From Candidatus Tectimicrobiota bacterium (lineage in GTDB: Bacteria > JACPSX01), in NCBI GenBank assembly GCA_016193065.1, contig JACPSX010000204.1, positions 1 through 14,632 of the forward strand: 14,632 nucleotides of DNA, written 5' to 3'. A program made the translations under genes and the position numbers. Shown here piece by piece: positions 8,779 through 14,632 of the stretch. How positions within the stretch are numbered: position 1 is the first letter of the stretch; each line of letters opens with the position of its first letter. The notes below the pieces were generated by a model, which made no database searches, was not told the DNA's origin, and saw only the letters and a list, made by a program, of their open reading frames with translations.

Positions 8779-8807
8779 TTATGGAAACAGACGTTTCCGG
8801 CTATAAT
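8779..8807 (+). promoter_or_regulatory. Candidate promoter upstream of mntP
   Basis: A perfect -10 TATAAT (8802-8807) lies 17 bases after a weak -35 TTATGG (8779-8784). It would start transcription near 8814 toward mntP, leaving a leader of about 185 bases. The leader length leaves room for RNA-level control. The spacer contains a palindrome listed separately. Confidence 0.5.
8783..8798. repeat. Palindrome GGAAAC-N4-GTTTCC, possible operator
   Basis: GGAAAC (8783-8788) and GTTTCC (8793-8798) are perfect inverted arms around AGAC. The palindrome lies within the spacer of the candidate mntP promoter and only 38 bases from the divergent metallopeptidase start, so a dimeric regulator bound here could control either direction. 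Which regulator is unknown. Confidence 0.45.
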
Positions 8808-8820
8808 GAAAGATCGGACG

Positions 8821-8860
8821 GGGTACGCATTTAATTGAATCGGAAAACTCCGGGTACGCA
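8821..8860. repeat. Direct repeat GGGTACGCA, two copies in the mntP leader
   Basis: GGGTACGCA occurs at 8821-8829 and again at 8852-8860, with 22 bases between copies, both downstream of the candidate promoter in the untranslated leader of mntP. They may be a paired binding site or parts of an RNA structure. I could not match the leader to a known riboswitch class. Confidence 0.35.
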
Positions 8861-8997
8861 GTCCTGTGCCCCCCAGAGGAGAGAGCGCCCCCCGCAATAG
8901 GACGCACAAAGCCAGCCGCCGAACCCCTGAAGGGCAGAAAGAATAATGAGTTCGAGGATTTCGCCCCCGGGCTTTCGGCCGCAAACGGAAGGGGTTC

Positions 8998-9564
8998 GTG
9001 GACCTAATTACGCTGTTCGGCATGGCTCTGGCCCTGGCCGTGGACGCTTTTGCCGTGGCTCTGGCGGCAGGACTGGCTCTGGACCGTTTGACCGGGCGCC
9101 ACCTGTTCCGTCTGGGCTTTCACTTCGGACTGTTCCAGGCTCTCATGCCGGCCGTGGGCTGGACAGCGGGGCTCACCATCCAGCGCTGGATCAGCGCCTA
9201 CGACCATTGGGCCGCCTTCGGCTTGCTCGCTTTCGTCGGCGGTAAGATGATCATCGAGGCTTTCCGGGAAGAGGAGGAGGGGAATTCGTCTGCCGACCCC
9301 ACCCGGGGCTGGAGCCTGGTCACGCTCTCCGTCGCCACCAGCATCGATGCCCTGGCAGTGGGGCTTACGTTGGGGATGTTGGGAGTCAGTATCTGGTTCC
9401 CCGCCCTGGTGATCGGCCTAGTCGCCGGCGCCCTAACGGTGACCGGCATGCTTCTGGGCCGCCGGGTTGCTGTCGTGTGGGGGAAACGGATGGAAGTGTT
9501 TGGTGGACTGGTGCTGTTCGGAATCGGAGCAAAGATTCTCCTGGAGCATACCCTGCTGCAATAA
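8998..9564 (+). CDS. mntP: Manganese efflux pump MntP
   Basis: A 188-residue inner-membrane protein of the MntP (DUF204) family, same length as the E. coli protein. Six hydrophobic segments lie in two repeats: LFGMALALAVDAFAVALAAGL (about 5-26), LFQALMPAVGWTAGL, WAAFGLLAFVGGKMIIEAF, then LVTLSVATSIDALAVGLTLGM (about 107-127), WFPALVIGLVAGALTVTGMLL and VFGGLVLFGIGAKILLEH. The repeat-defining acidic residues D16 (AVDAFAV) and D117 (SIDALAVG) are present. The acidic loop EEEEGNSSAD separates the halves. GTG 8998 is preceded by GGAAGGGG. Role: export of excess Mn2+. A regulated promoter lies upstream, but no manganese riboswitch (yybP-ykoY) could be recognised. Confidence 0.95.
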   Translation: MDLITLFGMALALAVDAFAVALAAGLALDRLTGRHLFRLGFHFGLFQALMPAVGWTAGLTIQRWISAYDHWAAFGLLAFVGGKMIIEAFREEEEGNSSADPTRGWSLVTLSVATSIDALAVGLTLGMLGVSIWFPALVIGLVAGALTVTGMLLGRRVAVVWGKRMEVFGGLVLFGIGAKILLEHTLLQ

Positions 9565-9570
9565 AGAAGA

Positions 9571-9595
9571 AAAAGAAGGGGAAAGCCTTTTCCCC
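9571..9595 (-). terminator. Candidate minus-strand terminator downstream of mntP
   Basis: On the minus strand GGGGAAA (9595-9589) pairs with TTTCCCC (9584-9578) around a four-base loop, followed by the T-rich stretch TTCTTTTTCTTCTTT. On the plus strand the stem is followed by C and G, so it is not a U-tailed terminator for mntP. Its likely effect is to stop transcripts reading leftward from the convergent Fe-S oxidoreductase gene. Confidence 0.35.
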
Positions 9596-9706
9596 CCGCC
9601 GGCCGCTGTGCTACCCTGAAGCGAATTGGACAAACCTCAGATTGAGCGACAACGAAATTTTTGAGCCGGGAGCTTCAGCGCGGGATCCCGGCGGGACGGA
9701 GAGACC

Positions 9707-10219
9707 ATGAACGAAAAACACCCTGCTGTCCGGATGCAGACCACCATGGGCGACATCATCCTGGATCTGGACGCCGAGAAGGCCCCGGTCACCGTGGAGA
9801 ACTTCCTGGGCTACGTCGCCGACGGTTTCTTTGACGGCACGATTTTTCACCGGGTGATCAAAGACTTCATGATCCAGGGCGGCGGCTTCACCCCGACAAT
9901 GGGAGAAAAGAAAACCAAGCTCTCCATTAAGAATGAAGCCGGCAACGGTTTGAAGAATGGCAAAGGGACCATCGCCATGGCCCGCACCCAGGTGGTGGAC
10001 AGCGCCACCAGCCAGTTTTTCATCAACGTTGCGGACAATGACTTTCTCGATCATCGGGATAAAACGCCCAACGGGTTCGGCTACGCCGTCTTCGGCAAGG
10101 TCCGGGAGGGGTTGGAGGTCGTGGAGGCGATCAGCAAGGTGGCCACGGGCAATTCCGGCTTTCACCAGGACGTGCCGCGCCAGCCCGTGATCATCGAAAA
10201 GGTGACGCTGGTGGAATAA
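9707..10219 (+). CDS. Cyclophilin-type peptidyl-prolyl cis-trans isomerase
   Basis: A 170-residue single-domain cyclophilin of the cytosolic PpiB type, with no signal peptide. Motifs: [20 protein letters not shown] (14-33), catalytic [13 protein letters not shown] (47-59, with R49 and Q57), the MARTQ and SQFFINV strands (91-108), and [18 protein letters not shown] (125-142). It catalyses proline isomerisation during folding. ATG 9707 has a GGAGAG SD seven to ten bases before. It stops 11 bases from the stop of the convergent Fe-S oxidoreductase gene. It looks complete and ordinary. The symbol ppiB would fit, but family members cannot be distinguished from sequence alone. Confidence 0.95.
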   Translation: MNEKHPAVRMQTTMGDIILDLDAEKAPVTVENFLGYVADGFFDGTIFHRVIKDFMIQGGGFTPTMGEKKTKLSIKNEAGNGLKNGKGTIAMARTQVVDSATSQFFINVADNDFLDHRDKTPNGFGYAVFGKVREGLEVVEAISKVATGNSGFHQDVPRQPVIIEKVTLVE

Positions 10220-10230
10220 GCCGCCTCGTT

Positions 10231-12100
10231 TTACTCCTCGATCGCACCGGCCACAATATCGGCCACGTCGCGCACCGGGATCGTCTCGCCGGCGGCACGC
10301 GAAGCGTCGCTGAGCATGATCATGCAAAAGGGGCAGCCCACGGCTAAAGTCTTGGCGCCCGCCTCCTGCAGGTTGCGGCTTCGCGGTAGTTCACGAATAT
10401 CCGCTCCGGATTGTTGCAAGATTTGGCGCGGCGCTTCGAAAACCCCGTTGTGCCGGCCCAGGTAGCACGGGTCGTGGAAGGCCACATCCCGCAAGGCCTG
10501 GGGGCGCAGCTTGAGCCTGCCGGTTTCCACCAGTTCGTTGATGAATTGGGTGTGGTGAATCACCTGGTAGTTCCCGCCAAAGGCGGGGTACTCGTTGGAA
10601 ATGGTGTGTAGGCAGTGCGGGCACGTGGTCACAATTCGGGGCGGCTGCGCGGTGTTGAGAGTTTCCACGTTTTCTTGCGCCATCTGCGCAAAGAGGTATT
10701 CGTTGCCGGCCCGGCGGGCGGAATCCCCGGTGCACCGCTCCCGGGTCCCCAACACGGCGAAATTCACGCTGGCCGCGCGCAAAATCCGGACAAACTCCCG
10801 GGCCCCCTTCTGAGCTCTGGCCTCGCTGGCGGGCGCGCATCCCACCCACCACAAGATCTCGGGCTTCGGGTTGGTATCGACCGTGGGCAGATCCAGGTCC
10901 TTTGCCCAGTCCAGCCGCGAGTCCTGCCCGAGACTCCACGGGTTGCTGTTGCGCTCCATGCCTCGAAAAGCGTTTTGTAATTGTTTGGGGAAAACACTTT
11001 CCATCAACACCTGGTTGCGCCGGATGTCCAGAATGTCCAGCATCGGCTCGTTGTTTACCGGACAGATTTCCACGCAGGCGCCGCAGGTGGTGCAGGCCCA
11101 CACGGCTTCTTCCGAGATGGCGAACTCGAGCAGCGCAGCGCCGGACTCGGCGCCTGCCGCCAAACTGGCCGCTTCCTGGTTGATGAAGTAGCGTTTGTTG
11201 ATCTCCAACGCCGATGGGGAAAGTGCCTTCCCGGTGACGTGGGCCGGGCAGACGTCCTGACAGCGGTTGCACATGATGCAGGCATAGGCGTCCAGCAGTA
11301 GCGCCTGGGACAGGTGTTCCAACCGCGCGGCTCCATACTGGGTGATCTTCTCGTCGTCAAAATTAATGGGGTCCAGCGCGCCCATGGACCGGCGTGGCGG
11401 TTTCAACAGGAAATTAAGCGGGGCAAAGAAAATGTGAATGTGCTTGGTGCGCGGGAAGTAGGGGATGAAGACAAGAATGAGGCCGATGGCGAGCCACCAG
11501 GAGACGTGCCGCATCACCACCAGGGTTTGGGTGGAAGCCCCGTTCCATAGACGGCTCAATCCGCCGGCCAGAGGCTGCCAGGCATCGGGCCCGGACTGCG
11601 CGATCTGGAAGCTCTCTCCCAGAAACCGGAAGCCCACGTGGAGCAGGATGAAGCCCGCGACAATCATCGAGTCACGAAAAATTCCGTCCCGGGTCTGAGG
11701 TTGGATTGGAGTGCTCGGTAGGAAGCTGAAGAGGCGTTTCCCACAGCGGAGTCTCCGCACCAGGAGAAATAACATCCCCAGCAAAACCACCACGCTGAGC
11801 AAGTCGGCTCCCAGGCGGTAAAGGTTGCCGATCGTTCCGTTGCCTAGAAAGACAAAATCCGGAAGGAAGCCCTGTAAGACGTCGCCCAGGTTCACCAGGA
11901 CGTAATACGTGAATCCCCAGGCTACGAAGGCGTGAGCCAGGCTGGGCCACAGCCGTGCGTTGAGAACGGTGCGCTGTGTGGTACAGTTCACCGCCGCCGC
12001 GCCGGATGATCCGGCGTATCCGGTCCGCGCCCTGATAGGCCAAGTACAAAGAGAGTCCCGCACCGAGCAGAAAAATCAATTTTTCAAGCCAAGTGAGCAC
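10231..12100 (-). CDS. Membrane Fe-S oxidoreductase (EMO/HdrD-like), frameshifted and lacking one CCG motif
   Basis: The family couples electron-transfer flavoprotein to the quinone pool: a membrane heme-b-type domain, two 4Fe-4S clusters and HdrD-like CCG domains. The visible start is GTG 12100 after AGGAGG, giving LTWLEKLIFLLGAGLSLYLAYQGADRIRRIIRRG; the frame then shifts by one base between about 12000 and 11975 into TTQRTVLNARLWPSLAHAFVAWGF, which continues to the stop. Further on are membrane helices (VNLGDVLQGFLP, MIVAGFILLHVGFRFLGE, WWLAIGLILVFIPYFP), CIMCNRCQDVCP and CTTCGACVEICP clusters, CCG domain 1 (WWVGC, RCTGDSA, CPHC) and domain 2 (HDPCYLGRHNGV, CPFC). In domain 2, ELPRSR runs directly into NLQEAGA near 10375; the usual SFCCGAGG segment of about 30 residues is absent. 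With both lesions it may be a pseudogene or reflect assembly errors. Confidence 0.8.
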
Positions 12101-12178
12101 GATCACCTCCTGAAATAAACGGCTCCCCTATCCGGGAAGTGCATCAACAGAAGACCCCCCGCCCACACAGGAATCTGC

Positions 12179-12200
12179 TTTTGCCTGCGGAGAGGCAAAA
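12179..12200. repeat. Inverted repeat TTTTGCCT/AGGCAAAA upstream of the Fe-S oxidoreductase gene
   Basis: TTTTGCCT (12179-12186) and AGGCAAAA (12193-12200) are perfect arms around GCGGAG, lying 79 bases upstream of the GTG at 12100. On the minus strand a TTGACT (12206-12201) abuts the repeat, but the -10 region at 17 bases (CAAAAG) is poor. The repeat may be an operator, or a hairpin in the leader of either neighbouring minus-strand transcript; no T run follows it. Confidence 0.35.
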
Positions 12201-12312
12201 AGTCAAGGGAATTCAAGGCAGGCGAGGAATTCTATTATGGTCGCGTGGGATGTGGTCCGCGAAAAGCCGGGTGATCCCGATCTCGGCGCTCGAGGACGAA
12301 CGCGCTGACCTG

Positions 12313-12768
12313 TTAAGATGGCCTGACAAAATCAACCGAGACTTCGGTTGCCTGCGACTTGGTGCCGGGTGAGGATTCAAGAACTGCATCCGTAATGGCC
12401 CGCACCCATTTTTCCGGTTTGTCGAAGAGGCCCGTCCATGCCAACCTGTACTCCGAGCCGTCGGAGGTCTTGAACAAAAGATGCTTTTTCGCTTCCTTGT
12501 CGTACTGGATCGATGCAAAACTGCCGAGGGGGATCGCAAAAACGATTTTTCGTTTGCTGAGAACGATAAAAAGCCATATCAGCGGCCCCCATGGAAAAAA
12601 CTTGCGTTTCTTGCACGCCACGAATCTCTTCGATGTCAGAATCCCCGTGCATTCCGTGACCGTAGTTTTGCCTTTGAGAAAATTCTTCAGGCCCGGCTCG
12701 CCTTGAATATACGCGACGGAGCCTTTCAGGAGAACTGTTTCACCCGGCTGTCGTTTGAATTTTTCCAT
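12313..12768 (-). CDS. Hypothetical small PH/GRAM-like protein
   Basis: A 151-residue protein I cannot assign firmly. The pattern looks like a small pleckstrin/GRAM-type beta barrel: GETVLLKGSVAYIQG (9-23), CTGILTSKRFVACKKRKF (40-57, the TGxLyLTdkRlvf-like strand pair), a hydrophobic stretch WGPLIWLFIVLSKRKIVFAIPLGSFASIQY (60-89), LLFKTSDGSEYRLAW, then an amphipathic helix PEKWVRAITDAV. This order of strands ending in one helix is what PH-like folds show; function may be membrane or lipid contact (inference). No signal peptide. The start at ATG 12768 has only a weak A-rich SD (AAAGAA). Base composition is lower in GC than the genes to its left, which suggests acquisition or relaxed selection. 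Confidence 0.6.
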   Translation of the reverse strand: MEKFKRQPGETVLLKGSVAYIQGEPGLKNFLKGKTTVTECTGILTSKRFVACKKRKFFPWGPLIWLFIVLSKRKIVFAIPLGSFASIQYDKEAKKHLLFKTSDGSEYRLAWTGLFDKPEKWVRAITDAVLESSPGTKSQATEVSVDFVRPS

Positions 12769-13120
12769 AAGTTGTTCTTTCTTTAGTAGAGACGAATGAC
12801 TCCGTTCTCATTTCCTTCTTCTTGTGGCGGTAAAGTTCGCGCGGTATTCATCTATGCCCGAGCACTGCATCTCGCCGATAAGTTTAAATGATAAATGATA
12901 AGAACTTGCTTTTAAGGGTTTGCCGCCGTGAGCTCAAATCCGGACTCGGCCTCCCCACTCAGGGGGCCTTGGAGAGCCCAAGCTACGACCGGACTGGCGC
13001 GACGCGGCTGCCCGGCTTCTTCTAAGGCCGGACAGTATTCGATCATGACGTGTTATGTCAACTGAAATCTGGGCCAGAGGCGAGACTGGACATGTACCCC
13101 TGAATTGGGGTAACAGGCTT
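12769..13120. other. Non-coding accessory gap next to IS91 remnant
   Basis: No convincing gene. It contains an A/T-rich patch near 12885-12905 with the tandem AAATGATAAATGATAAG, then a GC-rich stretch from about 12950, and from about 13050 sequence that probably belongs to the non-coding end of the IS91-type element. A short hairpin lies at 13095-13112. Plus-strand reading frames here continue antisense to the transposase remnant and are not genes. Confidence 0.5.
13095..13112. repeat. Hairpin TACCCC-TGAATT-GGGGTA near the IS91 remnant end
   Basis: Perfect six-base inverted arms TACCCC (13095-13100) and GGGGTA (13107-13112) flank TGAATT, just beyond the 3' end of the transposase fragment on its coding strand. 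IS91-family elements carry short hairpins near their terminal recombination sites instead of terminal inverted repeats, so this may be the remnant's end. That role is inference. Confidence 0.4.
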
Positions 13121-13415
13121 TTAAAGAACCTGGCTGTAGGATGGATCGAAGGTAATCTCTTTTGCTGGGGGATGTCTTCGGGGCGGGGCGTGGGAGGACT
13201 TCCACAGACCCAAGTGTTGAAGGATTTTTTTAATTACATCAGGCTGGTCAATGAAGCTGATGATCCGCATCTCACCTTGGCACTTGGGACAGGTAAGCGG
13301 ATCGGTCTCGTAGACTTTCCTGATAAAGTAGGACCAGCGCTTCTTTAATTCCTTGGATACCGCCGGGGCCTCAATCTTAATGACCTCCGGCTTAGAGCTA
13401 ATCTCCGTTTCTTTA
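13121..13415 (-). pseudogene. IS91-family transposase, C-terminal fragment
   Basis: The frame encodes only the last roughly 97 residues of an IS91-type (Y2 rolling-circle) transposase: EAPAVSKELKKRWSYFIRKVYETDP, the zinc-like pair CPKCQGEMRIISFI, then DQPDVIKKILQHLGLW and a Pro-rich tail. This tail is characteristic of the family. The catalytic HUH and tyrosine region is wholly missing, so it cannot transpose by itself. At about 13415 the frame passes abruptly into the antisense of the nitrilase fragment, marking a recombination or insertion junction. The last residues (SYSQVL) also appear shorter than in relatives. Confidence 0.8.
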
Positions 13416-13625
13416 GTCCTGCAGCGTGCGGGACTCGGGCACGCCGGTGAGGCAGAACTCGGGGAAGACCACCAGCCGGGTCTCGAATCGGGCCTCGGCG
13501 CCGGCGAACTCCAGCAGGTCAACGGCCCGCGCGACGTTGCGCTGGATCACCTCGTCGCGATCGGATGGCCCGGTGACCACGTGGGTCTCGGCCTGGACGC
13601 ACATCACGCCATAGATGTCGGGCAT
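13413..13625 (-). pseudogene. Nitrilase/carbon-nitrogen hydrolase, truncated N-terminal fragment
   Basis: From ATG 13625 (SD AAGGAGGG upstream) 70 residues are readable before a TAA at 13415-13413. The sequence shows the opening of a CN-hydrolase: IYGVMCVQAETHVV, NVARAVDLLEFAGAEARFETRLVVFPEFCLTGVPESRT. E56 in VVFPEF is the catalytic glutamate; the lysine and cysteine of the Glu-Lys-Cys triad would lie downstream and are lost. The break coincides with the IS91-type fragment, so the gene was truncated by that rearrangement. The remainder is not elsewhere in the window. It cannot be active as a hydrolase. Confidence 0.78.
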
Positions 13626-13638
13626 GGGCTCCCTCCTT

Positions 13639-13656
13639 GCGCGGCTTGGACCGCGC
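13639..13656. repeat. Inverted repeat GCGCGG-CTTGGA-CCGCGC
   Basis: Perfect six-base arms GCGCGG (13639-13644) and CCGCGC (13651-13656) lie just upstream of the nitrilase start and next to a minus-strand TATAAT (13665-13660) that lacks a clear -35. It may have been an operator of the nitrilase gene or a leader hairpin. Confidence 0.35.
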
Positions 13657-13672
13657 ACGATTATACACGAGA

Positions 13673-13701
13673 TTGACCTCAAGACGGGGGGGCTGTGTAC
13701 T
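13673..13701 (+). promoter_or_regulatory. Sigma70-like promoter of the antitoxin gene
   Basis: -35 TTGACC (13673-13678) and -10 TGTACT (13696-13701) are spaced by 17 bases, with a predicted start near 13708, about 37 bases before the antitoxin ATG. The region is divergent with respect to the truncated nitrilase. Confidence 0.55.
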
Positions 13702-13744
13702 ATGGCTGTCACGTGAGGACATCTGGAGGAGGTGTGATCAGGCC

Positions 13745-13933
13745 ATGAATGCAGAGGCTGAAAAGCTGCTCGCAGACGCTCTCCGGCTCCCCCCGCAGGC
13801 CCGGGCGGCATTGGCGGCCCGGCTTATTGAGGGCCTGGACACAGAGGTAGACGAGGACGCCGAGGCAGCTTGGTGCGCTGAGATCGCGCGGCGGCTGGAC
13901 GCCGTCGCGAACCTGGTCAGCCAATGTCACTGA
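13745..13933 (+). CDS. Putative addiction-module antitoxin (PF09720-like), atypical C terminus
   Basis: A 62-residue acidic, Ala/Leu-rich protein: LLADALRLPPQARAALAARLIEGL, then EDAEAAWCAEIARRLD. This is the pattern of the 'putative addiction module component' antitoxins, which pair with RelE/ParE-type toxins. The family usually continues for another 15 or so residues with a toxin-binding PWEEV-like segment; here the sequence diverges after EIARRLD to AVANLVSQCH and stops. No toxin gene follows; instead a secreted-protein frame overlaps the last ten bases. ATG 13745 has a strong GGAGGAGG about 12 bases upstream. Probably a truncated orphan, perhaps fused to foreign sequence near 13900. Confidence 0.7.
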   Translation: MNAEAEKLLADALRLPPQARAALAARLIEGLDTEVDEDAEAAWCAEIARRLDAVANLVSQCH

Positions 13934-14412
13934 GGCTCCGGCTGCGGCCCCTCATCATCCTCGTTGTCGTGGTCGCGGGCGCTCTCGGCCCGTGGCCCCC
14001 GCCGCCCGCCGCAGCTCAGGGCTCTCCCGAGGTGACTGAAATCCTCGGTGTCGGCGTCCTGGAGTGGCACGCGCGAGCGCGGTTCGTGAAAGCGGGGGTC
14101 GCAAGGCGGTGGATGGACGCGGGGAGGCACATGTTCACGCTCCCCTTCCTGGCCGGCGTCGAAGGCTTGGGGGAGAACGACATTATCCTGTACGGCGTCG
14201 AGCTGAAGGTTGTCCATGTCCGTGCGGTTCCGTCCGGGGGTAGTTCGTCGCAGCTCGCATGGTCCGGCTGGGACGCGTGTCGCCAGGCCTGGGTGCCGGC
14301 GAAGGTCGACGTCAGGCGAAATCCGAGGGTGATCTCGATCAGCTACCCTGTCACCGAGAAACCGTCCTGCGTCGACGCGGGCGAGCATCTCGAGTGGGTG
14401 CTGACCCCGTGA
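13924..14412 (+). CDS. Hypothetical secreted protein
   Basis: A 162-residue protein with an N-terminal signal peptide: basic SLRLRLR, hydrophobic core IILVVVVAGALG (11-22), and an AAA-QG cleavage-like site after about residue 31. The mature part (EVTEILGVGVLEWHARARFVKAG... to HLEWVLTP) has no family I recognise. It has two cysteines, C119 and C149, which could form a disulfide after export. The start ATG 13924 overlaps the antitoxin end by ten bases and has no clear SD, so coupling or a slightly different start is possible. The frame is long and uninterrupted; an antisense frame of similar length covers it but shows no family pattern. Confidence 0.65.
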   Translation: MSLRLRLRPLIILVVVVAGALGPWPPPPAAAQGSPEVTEILGVGVLEWHARARFVKAGVARRWMDAGRHMFTLPFLAGVEGLGENDIILYGVELKVVHVRAVPSGGSSSQLAWSGWDACRQAWVPAKVDVRRNPRVISISYPVTEKPSCVDAGEHLEWVLTP

Positions 14413-14450
14413 CCGCCCCGCTCGCCCTCGCTCAGCATGGAGCCCATCCC

Positions 14451-14632
14451 TCATTGCTCGGTTGGCGGATAGACGTGCTCGAAGACCACCGCCTGCGCAT
14501 CTCTCCGTGGCACCACGCGCACGTGATATGGCGTGGTGAAGGCCTGCGTCACGAACTCCCCAGGCTGCGGCCTCCGTTCGCGGTACCGGACATACAGGAC
14601 TCCCTCCCGCTCCTGGACGCTGAGGATGGTCA
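14451..14632 (-). CDS. PrcB-like protein, C-terminal fragment running off the window
   Basis: On the minus strand an open frame enters from the right edge and stops with TGA at 14453-14451. The 59 or so visible residues include SVQEREGVLYVRYRERRPQPGEFVTQAFTTPYHV and VRVVPRRDAQAVVFEHV. The pattern of a short strand pair followed by a proline-glycine turn, then T-P-Y-H-V, resembles the C-terminal domain of the PrcB family (protease complex subunit PrcB). The start lies outside the window. It converges on the secreted-protein gene, with 38 bases between stops. The identification rests on a short segment. Confidence 0.6.
   Translation of the reverse strand, partial: TILSVQEREGVLYVRYRERRPQPGEFVTQAFTTPYHVRVVPRRDAQAVVFEHVYPPTEQ

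Noticed and set aside
8900-8913. GGACGCACAAAGCC as part of a GEMM-I (c-di-GMP) riboswitch
   Set aside because: It resembles the 3' half-motif only, with two extra bases; the matching 5' block (CACGCA..GGGCAAACC) is absent.
8808-8997. yybP-ykoY manganese riboswitch upstream of mntP
   Set aside because: I looked for its conserved GGGGAGUAG-type start and second loop and did not find them.
10391-11272. 293-residue minus-strand frame within the Fe-S oxidoreductase
   Set aside because: It is another frame of the same gene; all Fe-S cluster motifs are in the annotated frame.
12890-12906. AAATGATAAATGATAAG as a CRISPR or tandem array
   Set aside because: Only two short units, with no spacers or further copies.
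13055-13348. 97-residue plus-strand frame in the IS91 region
   Set aside because: It is the antisense of the transposase fragment and its flank, a common artefact of this element type.
13927-14454. 175-residue minus-strand frame opposite the secreted protein
   Set aside because: No family pattern or signal peptide; the plus-strand frame has a clear signal peptide.

Overview
The window is a GC-rich bacterial chromosome fragment from an organism I cannot name with confidence. Several features suggest an uncultured soil or subsurface lineage of the Methylomirabilota/Rokubacteria or Desulfobacterota kind: an F420-type luciferase-like oxidoreductase, a selenocysteine peroxiredoxin, an ETF:quinone-type iron-sulfur oxidoreductase, an IS91-type transposase remnant and a PrcB-like protein. 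This is inference from gene content only. Standard bacterial signals are present throughout: purine-rich ribosome binding sites, sigma70-like promoters, GTG starts and a TPP riboswitch.

Left part (1-2313, + strand): the C-terminal part of an F420-type luciferase-like oxidoreductase, then an AhpE/BCP-like peroxiredoxin, then a zinc-type (MDR) alcohol dehydrogenase. The peroxiredoxin is the most notable gene. Its reading frame is interrupted by a single TGA exactly where the peroxidatic cysteine belongs, and a bacterial-type SECIS hairpin follows directly. I read it as a selenoprotein that an ordinary gene caller would split.

Middle part (2427-8745, - strand): a small coiled-coil protein with its own promoter; thiC with promoter, TPP riboswitch and attenuator terminator; and a three-gene set of a HExxH metallopeptidase, an ATP-grasp ligase (overlapping ATGA) and a SagB-type double nitroreductase. 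The set looks like an uncharacterised peptide-tailoring or metabolite module. The ATP-grasp protein appears to lack about 35 residues of its central region.

Next (8746-10219, + strand): mntP, preceded by a promoter whose spacer holds a GGAAAC/GTTTCC palindrome, and a cyclophilin. Convergent to these (10231-12100, - strand) is a membrane Fe-S oxidoreductase of the EMO/HdrD-like family. It carries two independent lesions, a frameshift near its N terminus and an in-frame loss of the last CCG motif, so it is either decaying or mis-assembled. A small PH/GRAM-like hypothetical gene follows.

Right end (12769-14632): an accessory, rearranged region. It holds an IS91-type transposase C-terminal fragment abutting a truncated nitrilase, a PF09720-type antitoxin with an atypical C terminus and no toxin, a short secreted protein overlapping it, and the end of a PrcB-like protein running off the window. 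I found no tRNA, rRNA or CRISPR array.
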